Counted from the first letter of the stretch, positions 25,006 through 33,150 are shown. The stretch is 64,000 bases of DNA from an uncultured Oscillospiraceae bacterium (GCA_944385365.1 CALWWW010000009.1:1-64000); one strand, 5' to 3'. Translations and numbers: made by a program. The notes: generated by a model from the letters alone, not told the origin.

Positions 25006-25860
25006 ATGCGGCGTCGCGGCTGTCTCCACAGTCTGATGATCTGGGCGGCGGTGGGTCTCATCGCCGCCGGTTTCTGGCAGTATCAAAACAATATCCTGGC
25101 GGCGGAGCCGTTTTCCGTCGCGTCGGACCGGCTGCCCGCGGCCTTTGACGGGCTGCGCATTGTGGTGGTGTCGGACCTCCACGGCAAGACCTTCGGCCCC
25201 GGCAACGAAACGCTGCTGGACGCGGTGGAAGCGGCGGAGCCGGACCTTATCGCCATTACCGGCGACTTAGCCGATGAAACCTGTTCGCCGGAACGGGTGA
25301 CGGCCATGGTGGACACGGCGGCATCCCTGGACACCATCGCCCCGGCCTACTACATATCCGGCAACCACGAATGGGTCATGGACGGCACCTGGGACTTTTA
25401 CCAGCGGCTGGAGGACGGCGGCGTCCGGGTGCTCCACAATGAATATGAGGTGTTGGAGCGGGACGGCCAGCAAATTGTTCTGGCAGGCGTCGACGACCCC
25501 AACGGTCCCTGGGACCAGAAGACGCCGGAGACGCTGCTGGAGGAAATCCGGGCGTCCTATGGCGACGTGTACACGGTGCTGCTGGCCCACCGCAACGAGG
25601 ATTTGCCCCGCTGGGCGGCCCTGGGGGTGGATGTGGTCCTCTGCGGCCATGCCCACGGCGGCGTCATCCGTCTGCCCTTCGTGGGCGGACTTCTGGGGAC
25701 GGACCGGCAGCTGTTTCCCGAGTTTACGGCGGGATTGTACACCGAAAACCGCACGTCCATGGTGGTGAGCCGGGGCCTGGGCAACAGCGGTGTGCCCTTC
25801 CGGCTGTTCAACCGGCCCCATCTGCCGGTGGTGTCGCTGGAAACGGTCTCCCAACCGTAA
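25006..25860 (+). CDS. Membrane-anchored metallophosphoesterase (YkuE-like)
   Basis: The 284-aa protein has one N-terminal membrane segment (about 8-25) followed by a calcineurin-type phosphoesterase. The metal ligands are in SDLHG, TGDLAD, GNHEW and CGHAHGG. YkuE-type enzymes sit outside the membrane, and some act on lipid-linked phosphates. GCAGGTGAGGGG precedes the ATG. Confidence 0.9.
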   Translation: MRRRGCLHSLMIWAAVGLIAAGFWQYQNNILAAEPFSVASDRLPAAFDGLRIVVVSDLHGKTFGPGNETLLDAVEAAEPDLIAITGDLADETCSPERVTAMVDTAASLDTIAPAYYISGNHEWVMDGTWDFYQRLEDGGVRVLHNEYEVLERDGQQIVLAGVDDPNGPWDQKTPETLLEEIRASYGDVYTVLLAHRNEDLPRWAALGVDVVLCGHAHGGVIRLPFVGGLLGTDRQLFPEFTAGLYTENRTSMVVSRGLGNSGVPFRLFNRPHLPVVSLETVSQP

Positions 25861-25888
25861 ACAATCCGTAAACAATGGTTCTAATCGG

Positions 25889-25916
25889 TTGTTTTTGTGC
25901 CCAAAGCCGCTATAAT
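25889..25916 (+). promoter_or_regulatory. Promoter of the TM/zinc-ribbon gene
   Basis: TTGTTT (25889-25894), 16 bases, TATAAT (25911-25916), 19 bases before the ATG at 25936, which leaves a very short leader. Confidence 0.6.
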
Positions 25917-25935
25917 TGATAGTGGTGATGTAAGA

Positions 25936-26307
25936 ATGTTTCAAAAATTGGGACAAAAATTCCGCTACTTTATGTATGGCCGTTACGGCTCCGACAAGCT
26001 GGGGCAGTTCCTGCTGATTGTGGGCGTGGTTCTGTGTTTGCTCAGCAGCTTTTCCAAGCTGTACTTCCTCGGTTTGCTGGCCTATGTCCCCCTGATTTAT
26101 GCGATTTTTCGCATGTATTCCCGCAACATTGCCAAGAGACAGCGGGAAAACCAGAAATTTTTACAGGTGATTCACCGGCTTCGGGACCGGGATCACAGCT
26201 ACTTTGCCTGCCCCCGCTGCCGTCAGAAGGTGCGGGTCCCCAAGGGCAAGGGTCAAATCATTATCCGCTGCCCATCCTGCGGCGAGCGATTCAGCAAAAA
26301 GACATGA
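25936..26307 (+). CDS. Two-TM protein with C-terminal zinc ribbon
   Basis: The 123-aa protein has two closely spaced hydrophobic segments (about 23-57), a basic stretch, and a C-terminal four-cysteine ribbon (CPRCRQKVRVPKGK...CPSC). The ribbon type is that of short zinc-finger domains related to zinc_ribbon_5, here facing the cytoplasm. The start at 25936 (GGTGAT upstream) is preferred to an extension at 25897. Function is unknown. A terminator follows. Confidence 0.8.
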   Translation: MFQKLGQKFRYFMYGRYGSDKLGQFLLIVGVVLCLLSSFSKLYFLGLLAYVPLIYAIFRMYSRNIAKRQRENQKFLQVIHRLRDRDHSYFACPRCRQKVRVPKGKGQIIIRCPSCGERFSKKT

Positions 26308-26314
26308 AAAACCA

Positions 26315-26345
26315 GTGATGCCGCAGGTTGTTCCTGCGGCATCAC
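26315..26345 (+). terminator. Hairpin terminator
   Basis: GTGATGCCGCAGG (26315-26327) pairs perfectly with 26333-26345. The tail TCCTATGTG is weak, so it is a strong hairpin with uncertain termination. Confidence 0.65.
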
Positions 26346-26419
26346 TCCTATGTGCCCCCCTTGACAACCTTGGAAGAATGTGGCACACTTTTCCTAGGGA
26401 AAGAACAGGAGGTGGGACC

Positions 26420-26830
26420 ATGTGGTGTCCCCAATGCAAACGCGTTTTTGACGACGGCGTGACCCGCTGCGACGAATGCGGCGTTCGGCTGGTGGACCAG
26501 CTGGTGGCCGTCCGTCTGCCGCCGTCCATGGTCCATGAGACGGAGACAGAGACCGTGGAAGCGCCGGAACCGGAAGAACTGCTCTATCCGGTGCGCCGCC
26601 GCCGGGCAGGACGCCGCCGCGTTCCCGTTCATACACCGGCGGAAGCGCCGTCCGAGCCCTTTGACGACGCGGAGCTTTTGGCGGCCATGGAGGAATTCGA
26701 GACTGTCTACGGCGTCACCGCCGAGGAGGAGGACCCGGCGGAACCGGTGTCCCCCAGCGGTTATCAGATGCTGTTTGTGTTTTTGGCCATGTTTGCCGTC
26801 TTAGCCGTGGTGGCCTGGCTGCTCTCATAG
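26420..26830 (+). CDS. Zinc-ribbon, tail-anchored membrane protein
   Basis: The 136-aa protein starts with a CxxC...CxxC ribbon (MWCPQCKRVFDDGVTRCDEC), has an acidic and Arg-rich middle and ends with a single membrane segment (YQMLFVFLAMFAVLAVVAWL). It should be tail-anchored with the ribbon in the cytoplasm. AGGAGGTG precedes the ATG and a weak promoter (TTGACA at 26361, poor -10 at 26384) lies upstream. Its last 67 bases overlap the end of bioY on the other strand. Confidence 0.82.
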   Translation: MWCPQCKRVFDDGVTRCDECGVRLVDQLVAVRLPPSMVHETETETVEAPEPEELLYPVRRRRAGRRRVPVHTPAEAPSEPFDDAELLAAMEEFETVYGVTAEEEDPAEPVSPSGYQMLFVFLAMFAVLAVVAWLLS

Positions 26831-27360
26831 AGCCCCATGACCGGCAGCACCCGCCGGGCCAAGCCCGCCGCCGCTACGATTTTGACGGCATCCCAGGGCA
26901 GGAATAAGACCATACCGCCCATGATGGTCTGGCCGATGGTCCAGGTCTTTTCCATGTACACCGTCAAAATCAGGTGCATATAGGGCAGGCCCACGGCGTA
27001 CAGCACCAGCAGCCCCACGGTGGAAGCGGCGCAGAGGGCCTTGAAGGAGGTGCCCCACCGTTTCACCAGCAGACCGATGACGGCAGCCGCCGGAATCAGG
27101 CCCAGGAGGAAGCCGAAGGTAGTGGTGAAGATGGAGCCGATGCCGCCGCCGGTGGTGAAGATGGGCAGCCCCAGCAGGCCCAGCGCCACATACATCCCCT
27201 GGGACAGGGCGCCGAATTTCGGCCCCAGCAGCAGCGCCGACAGGGCAGTGAAGAAAAACAGGGGACTGAACGACGAAATGGGCGTGGGAATCTTGATGAG
27301 ACAGCCCACCGCCGTCAGGGCCGTGAACAGGGCGGCTAAAATCCAGTTGCGCAGTTTCAT
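26764..27360 (-). CDS. bioY: Biotin transporter BioY
   Basis: The 198-aa protein is the substrate-binding S component of a biotin ECF transporter, with six hydrophobic segments. The family-typical IPTPISSFSPLFFFTALSAL, the FTTTFGFLLGL segment and GLPYMHLIL are present. No EcfA/T genes are adjacent, so it would use a shared energising module. GGAGG precedes the ATG. The last 22 residues (YESSQATTAKTANMAKNTNS) form a polar tail encoded opposite the membrane segment of the convergent zinc-ribbon gene. A BirA box overlaps its promoter region. Confidence 0.95.
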   Translation of the reverse strand: MKLRNWILAALFTALTAVGCLIKIPTPISSFSPLFFFTALSALLLGPKFGALSQGMYVALGLLGLPIFTTGGGIGSIFTTTFGFLLGLIPAAAVIGLLVKRWGTSFKALCAASTVGLLVLYAVGLPYMHLILTVYMEKTWTIGQTIMGGMVLFLPWDAVKIVAAAGLARRVLPVMGLYESSQATTAKTANMAKNTNSI

Positions 27361-27372
27361 GTTGACCTCCGA

Positions 27373-27406
27373 TTGTAAACCAATTATACTATACTTAAGT
27401 TGACAA
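27373..27406. promoter_or_regulatory. BirA operator
   Basis: TTGTAAACC (27373-27381), 16 bases, AGTTGACAA (27398-27406) fits the Firmicutes BirA box (TGTAAACC-N14/16-GGTTTACA type) with two mismatches. It lies between bioY and birA, with the ATG of bioY 13 bases away, so biotinyl-AMP-bound BirA should repress bioY and perhaps itself. Confidence 0.82.
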
Positions 27407-27452
27407 TATACGTTATACCAGAAAATACACACGGTGTCAAGGGAGGCATTCC

Positions 27453-28442
27453 ATGACCAAGGAATCCGTTTTGGCCCTGCTGCGGCAGCAGGGCGATTAT
27501 TTGTCCGGCCAGGAGATGAGCCGGCAGCTGGGTCTGAGCCGCGCCGCCGTCTGGAAGGCCGTCCAGGCCCTGCGGAACGACGGCTATGAGATTGCATCGG
27601 TGACCAACCGGGGCTATAAGCTGGTGGAACACAGCGCGCCCCTGTGCCGGGACGAGGTGCTGCGGGCGTTGGGGGACCATCCCTGGGCTGACCGGGTCAC
27701 GGTGCTGGACACCGTAGACTCCACCAATACCATGGCCAAGAAACTGGCCGCCGAAGGGGCTCCCCACGGGACCGTGGTGGTGGCCAATCAGCAGACAGGG
27801 GGCCGGGGCCGCATGGGGCGGCGCTTTGAATCTCCCTCAGGCGTTGGCGTCTATCTGACCGTCATTCTACGTCCCGCTGTCCCGCCCAACGAGTTGATGC
27901 ACCTGACGGCCGTTTCGGCCGAGGCCACGGTGGAGGCCATTGCGGCGGCCACCGGTTTGCGGCCCGGCATCAAATGGACCAATGATGTGGTCATCGACGG
28001 GCGAAAATGCGTGGGCATTCTCACAGAGCTGTCCATCCAGGCCGAGAGCGGTCTGGTGGACTATGTGGTGGTGGGCATCGGCACCAACTGCAACCACGGC
28101 GACGGCGATTTTCCGCCGGAGGTGCGGCCCATGGCCGTCTCTCTGAAAGAGGCCACAGGCCAGACGGTGAACCGAAACGGCTACGCCGCCGAACTGATCC
28201 GCCAGCTGTACCGGGCCGATCAGGAGCTGCTGACGGAAAAAGCCGCCTGGATGGCGCGATACGCCGCCGACTGCGTCACCATCGGCAAAGAGATACAGGT
28301 CATCCGGGGCGGGGAAGCCCGTCCGGCCCACGCCGACGGCATCGACGCGGACGCCGGGCTGCTGGTGACCTGGCCTGACGGTACCAAGGAAACCATTACC
28401 TCGGGGGAAGTTTCCGTCCGGGGCATGTACGGATATGTGTAA
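27453..28442 (+). CDS. birA: Bifunctional biotin-protein ligase / biotin operon repressor
   Basis: The 329-aa protein has an N-terminal winged helix (residues 1-60, LGLSRAAVWKAVQALRNDGY) and the ligase domain with GRGRMGR near 116-122, KWTNDVVIDGRKCVGIL near 176-192 and the C-terminal SH3-like domain. It attaches biotin to acyl-CoA carboxylases or decarboxylase carriers and represses biotin genes. AAGGGAGG precedes the ATG. It lies divergent from bioY across a BirA box. Confidence 0.96.
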   Translation: MTKESVLALLRQQGDYLSGQEMSRQLGLSRAAVWKAVQALRNDGYEIASVTNRGYKLVEHSAPLCRDEVLRALGDHPWADRVTVLDTVDSTNTMAKKLAAEGAPHGTVVVANQQTGGRGRMGRRFESPSGVGVYLTVILRPAVPPNELMHLTAVSAEATVEAIAAATGLRPGIKWTNDVVIDGRKCVGILTELSIQAESGLVDYVVVGIGTNCNHGDGDFPPEVRPMAVSLKEATGQTVNRNGYAAELIRQLYRADQELLTEKAAWMARYAADCVTIGKEIQVIRGGEARPAHADGIDADAGLLVTWPDGTKETITSGEVSVRGMYGYV

Positions 28443-28455
28443 GGAGGAATTTTGT

Positions 28456-28974
28456 ATGAATGAAACCATTAAGACCATCCTCAGCCGCCGCAGCTGCCGC
28501 AACTTTATGGGCCGGCAGCTGGAAGACGAAATCCTCAACCCCATTCTGGAGGCCGGTACCTGGGCCGCCAGCGGCATGGGCAAGCAGTCGGCGCGGATGG
28601 TGGTGATTCAGGATGCAAAGCTGCGGGAGACGTTCCGCCGCATGAACGCGGCGGTCCAGGGCCGGGACGGCGACCCCTTCTACGGCGCGCCCACCATTGT
28701 GCTGGTCCTGGCCGATTCCACGGTACATACCTGGGTGGAGGACGGCAGTCTCGTCATCGGCAATCTGATGCTGGCCGCCGAATCCCTGGGCGTGGGTTCC
28801 TGCTGGATTCACCGGGCAAGAGAGATGTTCGACAGCGACGAGGGCAAGGCCATGCTGAAAGAATGGGGCATTCCTGAGACGTACCGCGGCGTGGGCCACT
28901 GTGCGCTGGGCTATGCCGCCGCACCGGCTCCGGCCTATAAGCCCCGCCGGGAGGACGCCATTCTTCGTCTGTAA
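28456..28974 (+). CDS. Nitroreductase-family FMN oxidoreductase
   Basis: The 172-aa protein shows the nitroreductase start (IKTILSRRSCRNFMGRQLED, the SRRSxRxF FMN-contact motif), the AGTWAASGMGKQSARMVVI helix and SLGVGSCWI near 114. It reduces nitro or quinone compounds or acts as a flavin oxidoreductase. AAGGAGG precedes the ATG and the gene starts 13 bases after birA, so it is probably co-transcribed. Confidence 0.92.
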   Translation: MNETIKTILSRRSCRNFMGRQLEDEILNPILEAGTWAASGMGKQSARMVVIQDAKLRETFRRMNAAVQGRDGDPFYGAPTIVLVLADSTVHTWVEDGSLVIGNLMLAAESLGVGSCWIHRAREMFDSDEGKAMLKEWGIPETYRGVGHCALGYAAAPAPAYKPRREDAILRL

Positions 28975-28980
28975 AAATAC

Positions 28981-29009
28981 TTGCTATCCGGCAGAAAAAG
29001 GGGTATACT
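28981..29009 (+). promoter_or_regulatory. Promoter of the 56-aa membrane protein gene
   Basis: TTGCTA (28981-28986), 17 bases, TATACT (29004-29009), 37 bases before the GTG start. Confidence 0.7.
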
Positions 29010-29046
29010 GATACCATTACCACCGACAACGTAAGGAGGCGGACTT

Positions 29047-29217
29047 GTGAAACTTGCAAGATTTGTTCTGAAGATCGTGGGTGCCAGCCTGGCCCTGGCC
29101 GGCGGCGTGTGCCTGCTCATTGGCTACTGGGATAAGATCACCGATCCCCACCGTTTCGCCCTGTGCAGAAGACGTCCTTCGGAGTATGACGACTACGCCG
29201 ATGTGGATGAATATTGA
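29047..29217 (+). CDS. 56-aa single-TM membrane protein
   Basis: A GTG start with AAGGAGG ten bases upstream opens a 56-aa frame: a basic N-terminus, one hydrophobic segment (VGASLALAGGVCLLIGYW), a short basic stretch and an acidic tail (EYDDYADVDEY). It has its own promoter and terminator, so it is likely real. No family is recognised. Confidence 0.75.
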   Translation: MKLARFVLKIVGASLALAGGVCLLIGYWDKITDPHRFALCRRRPSEYDDYADVDEY

Positions 29218-29228
29218 GTGATCGTAAA

Positions 29229-29269
29229 AGAGTGCGCTGCAATGGAATTTGCAGCGCACTCTTTTTTTC
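29229..29269 (+). terminator. Strong rho-independent terminator
   Basis: A 14-bp perfect stem (29229-29242, AGAGTGCGCTGCAA, with 29249-29262) is followed by seven T. Confidence 0.95.
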
Positions 29270-29283
29270 TCCTAAGACCCCTA

Positions 29284-29334
29284 TTGACAGAAAAGTGTAC
29301 TATGGATATAATACACTTAGAAAGTGTACTACAC
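29284..29334 (+). promoter_or_regulatory. Consensus promoter with GntR (YtrA-type) operators
   Basis: TTGACA (29284-29289), 17 bases, TATAAT (29307-29312) is a full consensus promoter. AAGTGTA (29293-29299) and TACACTT (29312-29318) form an inverted repeat across the -10, and GTGTACTACAC (29324-29334) is a second perfect inverted repeat. AAAGTGTACTA occurs twice (29292, 29321). This is a clear autoregulatory operator for the GntR gene that follows. Confidence 0.8.
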
Positions 29335-29360
29335 GTATAATACAGTGAAAGGAGGCAGCC

Positions 29361-29747
29361 ATGGTAGAGTTTACGACGCTGCGGTTGGAGGACGGCGTCC
29401 CCATTTATTTGCAGATCATCCGCCATGTCAAGGCCGGAATTGCCGCCGGAACGGTGGTGGACGGCGAGGAGCTGCCCTCCCGCCGGGCGCTGTCGGCGCT
29501 GCTGGGCGTCAATCCCAACACCATCCAGAAGGCGTTCCGGCTTCTGGAGGAAGAGGGGTGGCTCCAATCCCATACGGGGGCAAAAAGCCTGATTTCCGCC
29601 ACGGCGGAACAGGTGGAGGCGCTGCGGAAGAATTTGCCGGACTACCAAGCAAGGGCCTTTGTCCGGTCCATGAAAGCCCTGGGCGCTACCTGTGCGGATA
29701 CCGTGGCCCTGGTGGAAACGCTCTGGAAGGAGGAGGAACCGGAATGA
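29361..29747 (+). CDS. GntR-family regulator, YtrA subfamily
   Basis: The 128-aa protein has the short YtrA layout: PIYLQIIRHVKAGIAAGTVVDGEELPSRR begins the winged helix, followed by LLGVNPNTIQKAFRLLEEEGWL, and only a short C-terminal dimer helix. Such proteins repress the ABC exporter operon they lead. AAAGGAGG precedes the ATG. Its stop overlaps the next gene's ATG (ATGA). Confidence 0.94.
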   Translation: MVEFTTLRLEDGVPIYLQIIRHVKAGIAAGTVVDGEELPSRRALSALLGVNPNTIQKAFRLLEEEGWLQSHTGAKSLISATAEQVEALRKNLPDYQARAFVRSMKALGATCADTVALVETLWKEEEPE

Positions 29748-30478
29748 AACGTCAGCTTTCCCTTTTGATGCTGGTCAGCCGCAGTCAGGTGTACCGGACC
29801 GTCCTGATTTTGGCGGCCATGGCTGCGGTACAGCTGGGTCTGGCTCTGTGGAGGATTCAGCATCCGGACATCAATATGGGCGTTGCCGTGGAAACTGTGC
29901 TGGCTTGGTGGCCCTTCCGCTGGACAGCGGCGCTGGCCATGGCGGGCCTGTTTGTGTGCTTCGGGGCCATGGGCCGCCGGGGCGGCAGGGTGGATTACAC
30001 CTGGTACCGGCTGCCTGTATCCCAAACGGCCCGGATTTTCTGGCCCCTGGCGGGCGGCGTGCTGCTGTTCCTCCTGGTGTGGGCCGTTCAGCTGGTGGTG
30101 GCCGTGGGCGTGGTGTTCCTTTACGGTCAACTCCAACCGGAGCGATACCACCAGCAGACACTGTTTCTGGCCGCCTACCGCAGCAGCTATTTCCATGGCC
30201 TGCTGCCTCTGGCCGACGGCTGGCGGTGGGTGGCGACAAGTTTCCGTTATGTGGGCCTGGGTTTGTACGGCGGCGCTGCCATAATTCGCAGCTTCCGGGG
30301 CAAACGGACCATTCATCCCTTTGTGTCCCTCATTGCTATGACCATAATCACCAGCGGATTGGGCAGCTATGAATGGGATATGATTGTGCTGGGTGTTCTG
30401 TGGTTTATGCTCTGCATCACCATTACACAGCTGCCCGGACGGGCGGAACCGGAAGAAGAGGAGGGGGAAACGCCATGA
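29744..30478 (+). CDS. Multi-TM membrane protein of the YtrA-type ABC operon (I)
   Basis: The 244-aa protein has about six hydrophobic segments and an acidic C-terminus (EPEEEEGE). It is probably one half of an ABC-2-type membrane component paired with the ATPase two genes on. Its ATG overlaps the GntR stop and its stop overlaps the next ATG, so all are translationally coupled. No named family is evident. Confidence 0.8.
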   Translation: MKRQLSLLMLVSRSQVYRTVLILAAMAAVQLGLALWRIQHPDINMGVAVETVLAWWPFRWTAALAMAGLFVCFGAMGRRGGRVDYTWYRLPVSQTARIFWPLAGGVLLFLLVWAVQLVVAVGVVFLYGQLQPERYHQQTLFLAAYRSSYFHGLLPLADGWRWVATSFRYVGLGLYGGAAIIRSFRGKRTIHPFVSLIAMTIITSGLGSYEWDMIVLGVLWFMLCITITQLPGRAEPEEEEGETP

Positions 30479-30984
30479 AACGACGCCATGTGTGGATGGC
30501 CCGCCATCTGCCGCCGGGGGTGGACCCGTCCAAATCCGAAATGGGACTGCTGACGGGGCTGATTTCCGCCCTTTTGTTCCATCTGCAATTCATTCTGCGG
30601 TATCTGTCGGCCCGCAATGACCTGTACACCTACTACCACGGCAGCAATATCAAGCAGCTCAACGGCTCCATGATGCCGCCGTTCTGGGAAGTCTTGGGGA
30701 CGAGCCTGTACGGCTGCTTTGTGGCGGCCCTGGCCATGGTGGTAGTTGCCATTCAGCTGTATTCCAGCTACTACCAGGGCAGTAAGAGCATTTACACCAT
30801 GCGCCGCCTGCCGGACCGCTGGGAGCGGTGGCGGCGGGTGCTGACCATACCGGCCCTGGCGGCTGCGGGCTATCTGCTGTTGGCCTTTGTGCTGCGGTGC
30901 CTGGATTTCACCATTTACATGCTGTGTACGCCGGAACCGTGTCTGCATCCCTATTCCTGGCTGGAACTGCTGAACCTGATGTAA
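30475..30984 (+). CDS. Multi-TM membrane protein of the YtrA-type ABC operon (II)
   Basis: The 169-aa protein has a basic N-terminus and three or four hydrophobic segments (for example LLTGLISALLFHLQFIL, SLYGCFVAALAMVVVAIQLY, ILTIPALAAAGYLLLAFVL-like). It resembles small integral subunits of YtrA-type ABC systems. It starts in an ATGA overlap and the ATPase follows after 12 bases. Confidence 0.78.
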   Translation: MKRRHVWMARHLPPGVDPSKSEMGLLTGLISALLFHLQFILRYLSARNDLYTYYHGSNIKQLNGSMMPPFWEVLGTSLYGCFVAALAMVVVAIQLYSSYYQGSKSIYTMRRLPDRWERWRRVLTIPALAAAGYLLLAFVLRCLDFTIYMLCTPEPCLHPYSWLELLNLM

Positions 30985-30996
30985 GGAGGGTGTCCC

Positions 30997-31734
30997 ATGC
31001 TGCAACTGAAAGAAGTCAAAAAGGTCTATGGACGGAGCAAACAGGCGCTGACCGGCGTGGACCTGATCATTGGGCCCGGTGAGATCGTGGGCCTGTTCGG
31101 TGAGAACGGCGCCGGTAAGACCACGCTGATGAAGTGTATTCTGGGCTTTCTGTCCTATCAGGGAGACATCACCCTGGACGGGGAACCCATTACCACGCGA
31201 AATATTGAGCGGCTCAGCTTTGCCACCTGTGAACACTCCTTTTTCCCCAATCTGACGGCCCAGGGCCACGGGGAATTTTACCGGGAACATTTCTCTAAGT
31301 TCCGGGAAAAGCGGTTTAGGGCCCTGCTGGAGTTTTTCGAGCTGCCGCAAAATAAACCCATCCGCAGCTTTTCCACGGGCCAGAAAAACCAGTTCGAGGT
31401 CATTCTGGCCTTGAGCCAGGGGGCGGACTATATCCTCATGGATGAACCCTTTGCCGGGAACGACGTGTTCAACCGGGAGGATTTTTATAAGGTGCTCCTG
31501 GGCATCCTGGAGCCCACGGAAACGGTGCTCCTGTCGACCCATCTGCTGGAAGAGGTCAGTGGCTTTATCAGCCGGGCGGTACTGCTGAGAAATGGCCGTG
31601 TGCTGGCCGACGCCACCACGCTGGAACTGGACGAACAGGGTAAGAATGTTCTGGATTTCGTGAAAGAGACGTACCACTACCGGGCCGACCGGGTCAGCAA
31701 GGCCCTGTCGGAGCTGACGGGAGAGGAGGATTGA
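30997..31734 (+). CDS. ABC transporter ATPase (YtrB/CcmA-like)
   Basis: The 245-aa single ABC domain has Walker A GENGAGKTT (about 35-43), signature FSTGQKNQF (Ser-Thr-Gly-Gln in place of SGGQ) and Walker B YILMDEPFAGND. Such ATPases pair with the two preceding membrane proteins, often in export or resistance to envelope-active compounds. AAGGAGG precedes the ATG. Confidence 0.93.
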   Translation: MLQLKEVKKVYGRSKQALTGVDLIIGPGEIVGLFGENGAGKTTLMKCILGFLSYQGDITLDGEPITTRNIERLSFATCEHSFFPNLTAQGHGEFYREHFSKFREKRFRALLEFFELPQNKPIRSFSTGQKNQFEVILALSQGADYILMDEPFAGNDVFNREDFYKVLLGILEPTETVLLSTHLLEEVSGFISRAVLLRNGRVLADATTLELDEQGKNVLDFVKETYHYRADRVSKALSELTGEED

Positions 31735-31736
31735 CC

Positions 31737-33119
31737 ATGCGCAGAAGTCTCATTCTGCTGCTGGCCCTGGCGGTGCTCAGTGTGGGCATCCTGGCGGCGG
31801 CGATACCCTATGTCAATCGGAACGCGGAGACCGTCACCTATACGGAACAGCGGCTCTACGGCGACCCGGCGGCAGGGGAGGGGCTGCAAATCGAATCCCT
31901 TCTGCACAGCAACGGCAAACTCCACTGGCGGAATACCATCACCCTGGGGGAAACGGTGAAAACAGACTCGAACTTTCATTTTACCGCTCAATATGAAGAA
32001 CAGCGGGAACGCAGCCGCGACACCATCAGCCTGTACTGCCAGAGCAATATGGGCATGAGCAGCACCGCGCCGATTGACTTTAGGGAACAGCCGGATACGG
32101 CCTGGCTGGCCGAAGTGCTGACAGCGGCGGCAGAGCAGACGCCCAACGGTGCGGAGGAGTATGCCATTACAGTGCCATTGGCTCCGTATATAGAGTATTA
32201 CGAGATTGCTGGAGATTCCACCCTCCCGGTTGGCCATACTATGGATGGTCCGCAGCTCTGGCCGACGGCCACGGAATTTTTCCATGTACCGGTCCGGGAG
32301 GGGGATGTGGCGGAAATCACCATCAGTAAGGATGACCAGGGCGATGTCTACAGTCTGAGCTATCTCCTGCCCAATGTGGACAATATCTATAGCAGCGGCA
32401 TTCAGGGCCCCGATGGCTGCTGGTATCTGCTGTTTACGGCCCGGGATAATGACGGAAATCCCATTGAGGGAACAGCTCCCCAGGGCATTTATCGAGTTCC
32501 GGTACAGAAGCTGGATGAGGAAGATGACATTCTGTATCAGGTGGTAGAGAGTGAGGTGGAGCTGGTCTATGCCACAGAGGACGGCAGCGCCCTCTATGGG
32601 ATGGAAGACGACACCCGGCTGCTGCTGACAGCCGACACAGAAGATGGCAGCACCGCGATTCTCTTTGATTGGGCCACCATGGAGCAGATTCAGACATTCC
32701 CCATCGGCGGCCATTATACGGGTAATGAGGACGGATGGTATCAGTCCCAAGTGGAAAACGACCATGTGGTTACCGTGTCCACCCTGCATTCCGATGAAAC
32801 GGAAAATGATTCCCAGTGGATTACCGTCTGGGCGTTGGGGGAAGACGGCCTTTACCATCAGGTTGTCGACTGCGACACCACCGCCGGTATGGAGGAGAAC
32901 TCCATTTTTACCGGCAGCTTTTTCGATGGGGAACGGTTTCTGCGGGCAGGCTATGCAGACCGGTATGGGGACAACAATCTCCATGTGCAAATCTGTGACA
33001 GCCAGGGGCTCCAGTATGCGGCTCTGCTGACGTGCAACCTGACAGAGCCGGAGGACAGCGGCTTTTTCATCCAGATGGAAAACGAACGCCCGACACCGGG
33101 ACTGGCCGAGGGTCGTTGA
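31737..33119 (+). CDS. Signal-anchored extracytoplasmic protein of the ABC operon
   Basis: The 460-aa protein has an N-terminal hydrophobic anchor (SLILLLALAVLSVGILAAAI) followed by a long acidic, mainly beta-type domain with repeated GxxY/W strands that could form a propeller. GGAGG is seven bases before the ATG; a TTG two codons upstream is less likely. It closes the GntR/ABC operon and may be a sensor or accessory subunit outside the membrane. No family is recognised. Confidence 0.75.
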   Translation: MRRSLILLLALAVLSVGILAAAIPYVNRNAETVTYTEQRLYGDPAAGEGLQIESLLHSNGKLHWRNTITLGETVKTDSNFHFTAQYEEQRERSRDTISLYCQSNMGMSSTAPIDFREQPDTAWLAEVLTAAAEQTPNGAEEYAITVPLAPYIEYYEIAGDSTLPVGHTMDGPQLWPTATEFFHVPVREGDVAEITISKDDQGDVYSLSYLLPNVDNIYSSGIQGPDGCWYLLFTARDNDGNPIEGTAPQGIYRVPVQKLDEEDDILYQVVESEVELVYATEDGSALYGMEDDTRLLLTADTEDGSTAILFDWATMEQIQTFPIGGHYTGNEDGWYQSQVENDHVVTVSTLHSDETENDSQWITVWALGEDGLYHQVVDCDTTAGMEENSIFTGSFFDGERFLRAGYADRYGDNNLHVQICDSQGLQYAALLTCNLTEPEDSGFFIQMENERPTPGLAEGR

Positions 33120-33144
33120 CAAACAAGTAAAAACAGGATATACT
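33116..33144 (+). promoter_or_regulatory. Promoter of the antisense RNA
   Basis: TTGACA (33116-33121), 17 bases, TATACT (33139-33144). It overlaps the stop codon of the preceding gene by its -35 box. The predicted start is near 33151. Confidence 0.8.
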
Positions 33145-33150
33145 AACAAT

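Noticed and set aside
27361..27452. Riboswitch before bioY
   Set aside because: The gap is under 100 bases and is explained by a BirA box and promoters; no conserved riboswitch core is seen.
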